This document shows, piece by piece, positions 1 through 5,566 of a DNA stretch of 5,566 bases. The first letter of the stretch is position 1. Every line of letters starts with the position of its first letter. A program made the translations under genes and the position numbers. The notes under the pieces are model-generated. The model was not told the origin of the DNA. It searched no databases and worked only from the letters and a program-made list of their open reading frames with translations. Source of the DNA: Acidobacteriaceae bacterium (lineage in GTDB: Bacteria; Acidobacteriota; Terriglobia; Terriglobales; SbA1); the NCBI GenBank assembly GCA_003156615.1, contig PMHI01000317.1:1-5566 (forward strand), read 5' to 3'.

Positions 1-12
1 AAAACCCCCAAC

Positions 13-22
13 CGCAGAGGGC
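13..22 (+). repeat. Short intergenic repeat, copy 1 (CAGAGG type)
   Basis: CGCAGAGGGC here is identical to bases 605-614 in the next intergenic gap. Only one unit is visible. It lies beyond the 3' end of the thioesterase gene, close to the window edge, so the element may extend to the left. Ten matching bases could arise by chance; the case rests on related copies in the other two gaps. Confidence 0.35.
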
Positions 23-56
23 TTTTCGGCTCCGCTTCAGGGCAGGCACTGGGAGG

Positions 57-75
57 GCACAGGCTAAATCTGTGC
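57..75 (-). terminator. Possible 3' hairpin after the thioesterase gene
   Basis: GCACAG (57-62) and CTGTGC (70-75) form a perfect 6-bp stem with a 7-base loop, starting two bases beyond the thioesterase stop codon. The position suits a transcription terminator or a 3'-end stabilising hairpin. No U-tract follows on the minus strand (the next bases are CCTCCC), so it is not a classical intrinsic terminator. Confidence 0.3.
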
Positions 76-77
76 GT

Positions 78-542
78 TCAGGGTCCCACGTATTTGGCGA
101 ACATCCGTTCGGGGTCGATGGCGATGAAGATGCCGCGGCTGCGGGCTAGCACTTCATTCTTTTCGTTGAGGATTTCGGCTACGTTCACATGGGTGCGTCC
201 CTTGACCTCGAGCTCGCGTCCCTCGACCCGCAGCGGCTTATGCAAGGGTACCGGCTTGAGGTACTCGACCGTCATTTCGCGGGTGAGGGCGACGACGTGA
301 CGCAGCTTGTTTACCTTGCCCATGGCGTCGTCGAGGATGCAGGCGATGATGCCGCCGTGGCAGTGGCCGGGTGGTCCGCTGTAGCGCTTGCCGAGGCGGA
401 AGCGGCAGATGAAGGTTTGGCGTTCTTCGTCGAGGCTGAATTTTAGGCGCATGCCGTCGGGATTGTTCATCCCGCAGACGAAGCAGTTGTTCTTTTGCAT
501 TTTGACGAAGCGGGTGTCGTGGCCTTGGGGCTCTGGGGGCAT
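78..542 (-). CDS. PaaI-type hotdog-fold thioesterase
   Basis: The 154-residue product matches the PaaI/YbgC-like hotdog family, which hydrolyses acyl-CoA thioesters in the cytoplasm. The N-terminal part carries CFVCG-x-NNPDGMRLKF (Cys20, Cys23), a segment common in one subgroup of these proteins. It is followed by the hotdog helix motif HGGIIACILDDAMG (His62-Gly63-Gly64, Asp71/Asp72), where this family places its active site. The strand TVEYLKPVPL (about 91-100) and the strand-rich remainder complete a normal single-domain length. The substrate cannot be read from the sequence. The ATG at 542 has no Shine-Dalgarno; an inner ATG at 500 (Met15, MQKNNCFVCG) would keep the whole domain and also lacks one. 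The gene is divergent from the propeller-protein gene and apparently stands alone. Fold and family are secure; a precise function is not. Confidence 0.88.
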   Translation of the reverse strand: MPPEPQGHDTRFVKMQKNNCFVCGMNNPDGMRLKFSLDEERQTFICRFRLGKRYSGPPGHCHGGIIACILDDAMGKVNKLRHVVALTREMTVEYLKPVPLHKPLRVEGRELEVKGRTHVNVAEILNEKNEVLARSRGIFIAIDPERMFAKYVGP

Positions 543-549
543 GGGGATG

Positions 550-555
550 ATTCTA
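550..555 (-). promoter_or_regulatory. -10-like box TAGAAT, possibly for a leaderless thioesterase mRNA
   Basis: On the minus strand TAGAAT matches the sigma-70 -10 consensus at five of six positions and ends seven bases before the ATG at 542. Transcription would then start at or within a base or so of that A, giving a leaderless message. This fits the missing Shine-Dalgarno. No convincing -35 box lies 16-18 bases upstream, so the call is tentative. Confidence 0.35.
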
Positions 556-603
556 ACGTGGGTTCGGGGAAGCCGGGGGCTGGACCCGAATCAAAAGCCT
601 CAA

Positions 604-646
604 TCGCAGAGGGCATGGAGAATGGCCGCGGAGGCACGCGGAGAAA
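604..646 (+). repeat. Degenerate ~10-nt periodic intergenic repeat, copy 2
   Basis: Related hexamers recur at near-10-base spacing: CAGAGG (607), ATGGAG (615), CGGAGG (629) and CGGAGA (639). The block lies entirely between the divergent thioesterase and propeller genes. The same hexamer type appears in the gaps at 13-22 and 4155-4183. The right end also forms the left arm of the hairpin at 635-679. I interpret it as a dispersed noncoding repeat, not coding sequence. Confidence 0.5.
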
Positions 647-679
647 AATGGCTTCGCTCGAGAAAAGCTTCTCTGTGTG
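635..679. repeat. Imperfect inverted repeat, 11-bp hairpin
   Basis: CACGCGGAGAA (635-645) pairs with TTCTCTGTGTG (669-679) over 11 continuous positions: nine Watson-Crick pairs and two G-U pairs as plus-strand RNA, with a 23-base loop. A smaller alternative stem, GAGAA/TTCTC (660-664 with 669-673), lies inside. The arms carry the same GGAGA/TCTCT core as the neighbouring repeat, so the whole block (604-679) resembles a palindromic dispersed element. It is followed by GACC, not a T-run, so it is not an intrinsic terminator. Confidence 0.45.
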
Positions 680-691
680 ACCGAAATCCTG

Positions 692-697
692 TATACA
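692..697 (+). promoter_or_regulatory. Weak -10-like box TATACA upstream of the propeller gene
   Basis: TATACA sits 35 bases before the GTG start, inside the AT-richest stretch of the gap (GTATACATAT, 691-700). No good -35 hexamer lies at the expected distance, where TTCTCT is found. The position is plausible but the match is weak. Confidence 0.2.
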
Positions 698-719
698 TAT
701 CGGTTTTGGAAATCTTTCG

Positions 720-726
720 AGGGGAG
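720..726 (+). promoter_or_regulatory. Ribosome binding site that fixes the GTG start at 733
   Basis: AGGGGAG is a strong Shine-Dalgarno with six bases before GTG at 733. It decides the start of the propeller-protein gene: the reading frame stays open far upstream, to 388, but that extension lies mostly antisense to the thioesterase gene and lacks this site. Confidence 0.75.
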
Positions 727-732
727 CCGACT

Positions 733-3700
733 GTGAAATCGCGCATCGCTGTCGTTCTTGCCGCAGTGCTCTTAACGATCTCTTTCTTGACCGCAGCTTC
801 GCAGGATACGAATGCGGACAAGGCGGGGCAGCCTGCCGTCAAGAAGGACTCGAAGAAGGATCAGAAGAAGGAAGAGAAAAAGGAAGAATCTAAGGAAGAA
901 AAGAAAGGCGGGATGACGGCCGAGACTTTTTCTGGGCTGAAGTTTCGGTCGATTGGCCCGGCGGTGGCTTCGGGGCGGGTGATGTCCATCGCGGTCAATC
1001 CTAAGAACAAATTTGAGTATTACGTGGGCGTGGCCTCGGGCGGAGTGTGGAAGACGGTAAACGATGGCACGACTTGGACTCCGGTGTTCGATAAGGAAGG
1101 ATCTTATTCGATTGGATGGGTCACGCTTGATCCGAACGATCCGGCGGTGGTGTGGGTTGGCGCGGGTGAAAGTAACAGCCAGCGCAGCGTGGCTTACGGG
1201 GATGGGATTTACCGATCGGACGATGGCGGGAAAAATTGGCAGAATTTGGGGTTGAAGAGGTCGGAACATATCGGCCGGGTGGTGGTGGATCCGCGGGACT
1301 CGAAAGTGGTGTACGTTGCGGCAGAGGGGCCGCTGTGGGGGCCGGGCGGCGATCGCGGGCTTTACAAGACTACCGACGGCGGCAAGAGCTGGAAGGCCGT
1401 GCTGACCATCAGCGAGAACACGGGCGTAGTGGATGTGGCGATCGATCCGTCGAATCCTGACATTGTTTATGCAGCGGCTTACCAACGGCGGAGGCATGTG
1501 TTCACTTTGATCGATGGCGGGCCGGAGGGTGCGATCTATAAATCCACTGACGCTGGGGTAACCTGGAACAAGCTGAAGTCTGGACTGCCGACCGTCGATA
1601 TGGGACGGATTGGGCTGGCGGTTTCCGTGGTTGATCCCAGCGTGGTGTATGCCACGATCGAGGCAGCGGATGGCAAGGGCGGAATTTTCCGGTCGAATGA
1701 CCGGGGTGCGACCTGGGAGCGGCAAAATGAGTTCGATGAGGGGGCGCTGTATTACTCGCGGATTTTCACCGACCCGAAAAATGTGGACCGCATCTTCGTA
1801 ATGCATGTGAGTCTGCGCGAATCGCTCGACGGCGGGAAAACTTTGCGCAAAGTGAACGAGACGAATCATCACGGGGACAATCATGCCATCTGGATCGATC
1901 CGGACAATACCAAGCATTGGCTTTTGGGGTCGGATGGCGGGATGTATGAAACTTACGACGATGCCAAGAGCTGGCAATTCAAGGCGAACCTGCCGACGGT
2001 GCAGTTCTACGATGTTGCCGTGGACAACGCGCTGCCCTTCTACAACGTGTGCGGCGGAACGCAGGATAACTTTTCGTGGTGCGGGCCGGAGCGCACGCAC
2101 AACCTCAACGGCATTATGAATTCTGACTGGTTCGTTACCACCGGGGGAGATGGTTTCCGTTCGCAGGTGGATCCGTTGGATCCGAATACGATTTATTCGG
2201 AATCGCAATACGGGGTGCTGGTTCGCTACGACAAGCCGACGGGACAGGAACTGGTGCTGCAGCCGCTCGAGGGCAAGGGCGAGCCTCCGCTGCGGTGGAA
2301 TTGGGATTCGCCGGTGATCATCAGTCCGCACGCGCACACGCGGCTCTATTTTGCGGCCAACAAACTGTTTCGCAGCGATGACCGGGGCGACACCTGGAAG
2401 GCCATCAGCGGCGACCTTACGCGGCAGCTTGACCGCAACAAATTGCCGGTGATGGGAAAGGTGTGGGATCCGGATGCGGTGGCGAAGAATGGGTCGACGT
2501 CGTTCTATGGAAACATTGTGGCGCTGTCGGAGTCTCCGAAGAAAGAAGGGTTGATCTACGTGGGCACCGACGATGGGCTGATTCAGGTCGCTGGCGATGG
2601 CGGGCAGAGTTGGACGAGGTACGAGAAGTTTACGGGCGTTCCGGATACAACGTATGTCAGCCGGCTGGCGGCTTCGCAGCATGACGCCAATACGGTTTAC
2701 GCCGCGTTCGACAATCATAAGAATGAGGACTTCAAACCTTACCTGCTGAAATCAACCGACGCGGGCAAGACGTGGACTTCGATTGCGGGGAACTTGCCGG
2801 AAAACGGCTCCGTACTGGCTTTTGTGGAAGACACGGCAAATGCGAACCTGCTGTTTGCCGGCACGGAGTTTGGTGCGTTCTTTACCATCGATGGCGGACA
2901 GAAGTGGGTGCAACTCAAAGGTGGGCTGCCGACCATCGCAGTGCGCGACATGGTGATGCAAGCGCGCGAAGGGGATCTGGTGATTGCGACTTTCGGGCGT
3001 GGGTTTTACGCGCTCGACGATGTTTCGGCTTTGCGACAGATCAGGGCCGAAGTCTTGGAGCAGCCTGGGGCGCTGTTTCCGGTGAAGGACGCGCTGCTGT
3101 ACATCGAGCGGCATCCGCTGGGCGGGCCGAAGAAAGGATTTCAAGGAGATGGGTTTTATACCGCGGGCAACCCTCCTTATGGGGCGGTGTTCACGGCTTA
3201 CTTGAAAGAGAAGTTGAAAACGAAGAAGGAGAAACGCCAGGAGGCCGAGAAAGAAGCGGCCAAGAAGAACCAGACGCTGCCTTATCCGACTCAAGATGAG
3301 CTGCGGGCCGAGGCGGAAGAGGCGAAGCCCGAGGTGTACTTCATGGTTTATGACGAATCGGGAGTGCCGATTCGGCGAATCGAGGGCAGCATCGAATCGG
3401 GCTTTCAGCGAGCGGCGTGGGACCTACGGTTTCCCTCGGTTTCTTTGCGTGAGCATACCGAGGAAGGCGAGGATTTCCCCCCCGCGGGAGCGCAAGGGCC
3501 GCTGGTGATTTCTGGAGCGTATTCGGTGCGAATGTTCCAGAAGGTGGATGGCGCGGTTACGGAATTGGCGGGAGCGCAAAGCTTCAAAGTGGTCACGGAG
3601 GGCGCGTCTTCCATGAGTGTGGCGGATCGGTCGGCGCAAGAGGAATTTCAGCGCAAGGCGGCGCGGCTTTACCGGGCTGTCGCAGGTGCGCTGCACACGG

Positions 3701-4101
3701 CGGATGAAGTGGAGGAGCGGCTCAAAGCGATACGCGGGGCGCTGCGGGAAACCCCGGCGGTGGAAAAGGAGTTGGGCGCGGCGGCGGGTTCGATCGAGCA
3801 GCGCAACCGTGAAATCTTGCGGGCGCTTCGCGGCGACACGGAGATGCAGAAGCGCAACGAGCCGATTCCGACGTCGATCAACGATCGGGTGAATGCCATC
3901 CTGGAGGGCGAACGCTTCGCGCTCACCAAGCCTACACAAACTCATCTCGACGATTACAGCATCGCCGCCGCTGAATTCGCCGGGCAACTCGATCGACTTC
4001 ATGCTCTGGTTGATGTTGATTTGGCTAAGCTGGAGAAAGATATGGAGGCTGCTGGGGCGCCTTGGACTCCGGGACGGGTACCGGTGTGGAGCGATAAATA
4101 A
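733..4101 (+). CDS. Secreted Asp-box (BNR/sortilin-like) two-propeller protein
   Basis: The product has 1122 residues from GTG 733, chosen for its Shine-Dalgarno and the signal peptide it exposes (about 1-22, KSR then a hydrophobic core ending TAAS). A Lys/Glu-rich linker covers about 30-60. Asp-boxes (S/TxDxGxxW type) end at W115, W169, W220, W278, W328, L371 (degenerate), W414, W555, W627, W681 and W725, enough for two beta-propellers (about 62-415 and 420-763). GGTQDN (441-446), GGDGF (471-475) and the closing FGRGFYALDD (754-763) recur in this family. A charged helix (about 824-866) leads to a beta-sandwich-like segment (867-955; AAWDLR, SGAYSVRMF) and a helical C-terminus ending GAPWTPGRVPVW. 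Relatives are often labelled glycosyl hydrolase (GH74-like) or sortilin-like. I cannot identify catalytic residues, so enzyme activity is unproven; a periplasmic or extracellular binding role is equally possible. C440 and C450 are the only cysteines. Confidence 0.85.
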   Translation: MKSRIAVVLAAVLLTISFLTAASQDTNADKAGQPAVKKDSKKDQKKEEKKEESKEEKKGGMTAETFSGLKFRSIGPAVASGRVMSIAVNPKNKFEYYVGVASGGVWKTVNDGTTWTPVFDKEGSYSIGWVTLDPNDPAVVWVGAGESNSQRSVAYGDGIYRSDDGGKNWQNLGLKRSEHIGRVVVDPRDSKVVYVAAEGPLWGPGGDRGLYKTTDGGKSWKAVLTISENTGVVDVAIDPSNPDIVYAAAYQRRRHVFTLIDGGPEGAIYKSTDAGVTWNKLKSGLPTVDMGRIGLAVSVVDPSVVYATIEAADGKGGIFRSNDRGATWERQNEFDEGALYYSRIFTDPKNVDRIFVMHVSLRESLDGGKTLRKVNETNHHGDNHAIWIDPDNTKHWLLGSDGGMYETYDDAKSWQFKANLPTVQFYDVAVDNALPFYNVCGGTQDNFSWCGPERTHNLNGIMNSDWFVTTGGDGFRSQVDPLDPNTIYSESQYGVLVRYDKPTGQELVLQPLEGKGEPPLRWNWDSPVIISPHAHTRLYFAANKLFRSDDRGDTWKAISGDLTRQLDRNKLPVMGKVWDPDAVAKNGSTSFYGNIVALSESPKKEGLIYVGTDDGLIQVAGDGGQSWTRYEKFTGVPDTTYVSRLAASQHDANTVYAAFDNHKNEDFKPYLLKSTDAGKTWTSIAGNLPENGSVLAFVEDTANANLLFAGTEFGAFFTIDGGQKWVQLKGGLPTIAVRDMVMQAREGDLVIATFGRGFYALDDVSALRQIRAEVLEQPGALFPVKDALLYIERHPLGGPKKGFQGDGFYTAGNPPYGAVFTAYLKEKLKTKKEKRQEAEKEAAKKNQTLPYPTQDELRAEAEEAKPEVYFMVYDESGVPIRRIEGSIESGFQRAAWDLRFPSVSLREHTEEGEDFPPAGAQGPLVISGAYSVRMFQKVDGAVTELAGAQSFKVVTEGASSMSVADRSAQEEFQRKAARLYRAVAGALHTADEVEERLKAIRGALRETPAVEKELGAAAGSIEQRNREILRALRGDTEMQKRNEPIPTSINDRVNAILEGERFALTKPTQTHLDDYSIAAAEFAGQLDRLHALVDVDLAKLEKDMEAAGAPWTPGRVPVWSDK

Positions 4102-4154
4102 AGACTTGGCCACAGGTTTGTGCCGATCCACGCGGCTTGAGACCAAGAGCCTTT

Positions 4155-4183
4155 ACCCCAGAGGCCACAGAGGGACTCAGGGT
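4155..4183 (+). repeat. Degenerate ~10-nt periodic intergenic repeat, copy 3
   Basis: CAGAGG at 4159, CAGAGG at 4168 and CAGGG at 4178 are spaced 9 and 10 bases apart, just after the propeller-protein gene. The unit and spacing match the block at 604-646. A five-base complement (CTCTG, 4194-4198) could pair with CAGAG (4168-4172), a much weaker hairpin than at copy 2. Confidence 0.45.
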
Positions 4184-4436
4184 GAAGCGCATTCTCTGAT
4201 CTTGGAGCGGCGGTAAGGACAGCGCTTGGAGTCTGCATGTTCTCCGCCGGCGTGCTGAGTATGAAGTTGTGGGGCTGTCAACTACGTTCAATTGGAGAGG
4301 CTGACTGGGTAGCTAGGCGCGCGGTGTGGCGTCGGTTGGTCGAGCGGTTGGCTGTGGCCGCTGGACTGCCGCTGATGCCGGGCCGATGCTCAATGCCGTC
4401 GTGCCGGTTTCCGTTGGCGCGACTGTGATCCGCGAT

Positions 4437-4465
4437 CAATCAATTTGTCTTTGCGGATTTGATTG
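4437..4465. repeat. 7-bp perfect inverted repeat upstream of coxB
   Basis: CAATCAA (4437-4443) is the exact complement of TTGATTG (4459-4465), with 15 bases between. It lies about 205 bases before the coxB start, where the sequence turns AT-rich. It could be a regulator operator for the oxidase operon or an upstream mRNA hairpin, but seven matching bases can occur by chance. Confidence 0.25.
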
Positions 4466-4654
4466 CGAGCTAACGTTATTTCATTGCTAGGCTTGGTTCT
4501 ATTGGAAGAAATCCGTGAAATTCGCGCCTGATTTTTTCTTTCCGGAAGACTCGATTGCGTTATCCTCAAGGGGCTGGTAAACTCGCCGCCGACTGTTGAC
4601 TTGCGCTCTGGGGTGCGGCGACAGTCGTGTGGAAAATCGTTTCGTAGGTTTTCT

Positions 4655-4663
4655 GGGGGAGGA
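4655..4663 (+). promoter_or_regulatory. Ribosome binding site that fixes the coxB ATG at 4671
   Basis: GGGGGAGGA is a strong Shine-Dalgarno with seven bases before ATG 4671. It favours this start over the in-frame TTG at 4596, which would add 25 residues with no homology to subunit II. Confidence 0.75.
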
Positions 4664-4670
4664 CTGGGGA

Positions 4671-5477
4671 ATGGGCCTCGCGTTAATGGTTGTGATCTGG
4701 CTGATTACCTTAGCCAGCACATACTTTTTTGTCGCCAAGACCTGGTGGCTGCCGGTTGGGGCTTCAGCCGCTACAGGTTTTATTGACGGACAATTCGCAC
4801 TGACGTTGGTGTTGATGGGAATTGTTTTCCTGGCGGCGCAACTCTCTCTCGGCTACTTCTCGTGGAGATACCGGGAGCAGCCTTCCTCGCCGCCAGTGGA
4901 GTATTCGCACGGCAATGTGAAGCTCGAAGTGGTGTGGACGGCGTTAACCACGGTTCTGTTCATCGGATTGAACCTGATGGGCAGCAGCGTGTGGGCCAGC
5001 CAGCGCTTCGACCAGGCGGGGCCGGGCGCGGTGCAGGTTGAGGTGACCGGCATGCAGTTCGCCTGGTACTTCCGCTATCCGGGACCGGACGGAAAATACG
5101 GTGCGACCAGCGTTAAGCTGATGGATCCCTCGGCTGGTGGAGAAGCTGCCGTGGGGCTCGACACTTCCGATCCGGCGGCGAAAGACGATGTGGTCACGGG
5201 CACGATGTATCTGCCGGTGGAACGCGAGGTTGACCTTAGCCTGCGCTCGGTGGATGTGATCCACAGCTTTTTTGTGCCTTCGTTGCGCTTCAAGCAGGAT
5301 GCGGTGCCCGGGCTGAACATTCACATGCACTTCACGCCCACGCAGATTGGTGAGTATGAAATTGTCTGCGCCGAACTTTGCGGCTTAGGCCATTACAAGA
5401 TGCACGGCATGGTACACGTCGTCAGCCAGGAAGATTTCAATACGTGGCTGGCGGCGAGGGAGGCGGAGAAACAATAA
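4671..5477 (+). CDS. coxB: Cytochrome c oxidase subunit II (CuA subunit)
   Basis: This 268-residue subunit accepts electrons from cytochrome c at its binuclear CuA centre, outside the cytoplasmic membrane, and passes them to subunit I of a heme-copper oxidase. All CuA ligands are present: His198, then Cys233, Glu235, Cys237, His241 and Met244 in CAELCGLGHYKM. The aromatic segment QFAWYF (129-134) corresponds to the electron-entry region. Glu86 in LEVVWT aligns with the Glu at the K-channel entrance of A-type oxidases. The two family helices are about 43-64 and 84-107, with the Arg-bearing loop between them. An additional hydrophobic segment (1-22) precedes them and could be a third helix or an atypical signal peptide. 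There is no fused C-terminal cytochrome c domain. coxA follows with no gap, so the two are co-transcribed. Confidence 0.96.
   Translation: MGLALMVVIWLITLASTYFFVAKTWWLPVGASAATGFIDGQFALTLVLMGIVFLAAQLSLGYFSWRYREQPSSPPVEYSHGNVKLEVVWTALTTVLFIGLNLMGSSVWASQRFDQAGPGAVQVEVTGMQFAWYFRYPGPDGKYGATSVKLMDPSAGGEAAVGLDTSDPAAKDDVVTGTMYLPVEREVDLSLRSVDVIHSFFVPSLRFKQDAVPGLNIHMHFTPTQIGEYEIVCAELCGLGHYKMHGMVHVVSQEDFNTWLAAREAEKQ
5465..5468 (+). promoter_or_regulatory. Ribosome binding site of coxA inside the coxB end
   Basis: GGAG lies nine bases before the coxA ATG, within a purine-rich run (5457-5471) that encodes the last residues of CoxB. This supports translation start at 5478 and tight coupling of the two subunits. 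Confidence 0.55.
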
Positions 5478-5566
5478 ATGGCAACCTCGGCTACCGCTCA
5501 CGCGCATGCGGCCCCTCAGGGGTTTATCCGAAAATATATTTTCAGCCTCGATCACAAAGTCATTGG
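5478..5566 (+). CDS. coxA: Cytochrome c oxidase subunit I, N-terminal fragment
   Basis: Only the first 29 complete codons lie in the window; the gene continues past the right edge. After a short Ala/His-rich N-terminus (MATSATAHAHAAPQG) comes FIRKYIFSLDHKVIG, the conserved entry to the first transmembrane helix of subunit I of heme-copper oxidases, the subunit that holds heme a and the heme-CuB oxygen-reducing site. The ATG follows the coxB stop codon with no intervening base, the usual coxB-coxA order. The heme and CuB ligands are outside the window, so the oxidase type (expected aa3-like) cannot be confirmed here. Confidence 0.93.
   Translation, partial: MATSATAHAHAAPQGFIRKYIFSLDHKVI

Larger units (their letters stand above)
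4102..4670. other. 569-base intergenic region without a supported gene
   Basis: The short open frames here (for example 4237-4428, 63 codons) have no recognisable domain, no Shine-Dalgarno and arginine-rich, composition-driven translations. I see no tRNA or conserved RNA structure. The region holds a CAGAGG-type repeat (4155-4183), an inverted repeat (4437-4465), and the Shine-Dalgarno of coxB at its right end. From about 4431 it becomes more AT-rich, which fits a promoter area for coxBA, although no clear -35/-10 pair stands out. Confidence 0.6.

Noticed and set aside
388..732. Upstream in-frame extension of the propeller gene (115 extra codons)
   Set aside because: It runs antisense to the thioesterase gene and through the intergenic repeat, and would bury the signal peptide. 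GTG 733 has a strong Shine-Dalgarno and exposes that signal peptide.
772..2718. 648-codon open frame on the minus strand
   Set aside because: It is fully antisense to the propeller gene; its Arg/Pro/His-rich translation is what a codon-biased GC-rich gene produces on the opposite strand. No domain is recognisable.
3424..4146. 240-codon open frame on the minus strand
   Set aside because: Antisense shadow of the 3' part of the propeller gene, with composition-driven translation and no domain or ribosome binding site.
4128..4160. Terminator after the propeller gene (GGCTTG...CAAGAGCC)
   Set aside because: The stem needs a two-base bulge and is followed by only three T residues, too weak to call.
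4237..4428. Small open frame between the propeller gene and coxB
   Set aside because: 63 codons, no Shine-Dalgarno, no recognisable motif, and Arg/Trp-rich translation typical of chance frames.
4596..4624. TTGACT as the -35 box of a coxB promoter
   Set aside because: The hexamer at the expected 17-base spacing is CGACAG, which does not resemble TATAAT.
4596..4670. TTG start for coxB giving a 25-residue extension
   Set aside because: No Shine-Dalgarno precedes it, and the added residues do not resemble subunit II. ATG 4671 has a strong one.
1..5566. Novel multi-gene system such as defence, secretion or a mobile element
   Set aside because: I see no transposase, integrase, nuclease, toxin pair or CRISPR repeat. 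The genes are an isolated thioesterase, a propeller protein and the start of a standard oxidase operon.

Overview
The window comes from a bacterial chromosome of moderately high GC, probably Acidobacteriota. That placement is an inference. It rests on three things: a very large secreted Asp-box (BNR) two-propeller protein of a type common in that phylum, short CAGAGG-rich degenerate repeats in the gaps between genes, and the style of the coxB-coxA junction. No rRNA or other taxonomic marker is present.

Layout. Bases 78-542 (minus strand) encode a small PaaI-type hotdog thioesterase. A 190-base gap separates it from a divergently transcribed gene. This gap holds a degenerate CAGAGG-type repeat, an 11-bp hairpin, a Shine-Dalgarno for the rightward gene, and a -10-like box that may make the leftward gene leaderless. 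Bases 733-4101 (plus) encode a 1122-residue exported protein. It has a signal peptide, a Lys/Glu-rich linker, about eleven Asp-boxes in two predicted beta-propellers, a small beta-sandwich-like segment and a helical C-terminal region. Bases 4102-4670 hold no gene I can support, only another repeat copy and a short inverted repeat. Bases 4671-5477 (plus) encode cytochrome c oxidase subunit II (coxB) with every CuA ligand present. Directly after its stop codon, coxA (subunit I) begins at 5478 and runs off the window.

How the genes relate. coxB and coxA clearly form an operon for a terminal oxidase in the cytoplasmic membrane. The thioesterase and the propeller protein share only an intergenic region, and nothing links either to respiration. 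I see no mobile element, CRISPR array, tRNA, rRNA or defence-like gene set. The items most worth a second look are the intergenic repeat/hairpin family, the uncharacterised propeller protein with its lone cysteine pair, the possible leaderless start of the thioesterase, and an extra N-terminal hydrophobic segment in CoxB.
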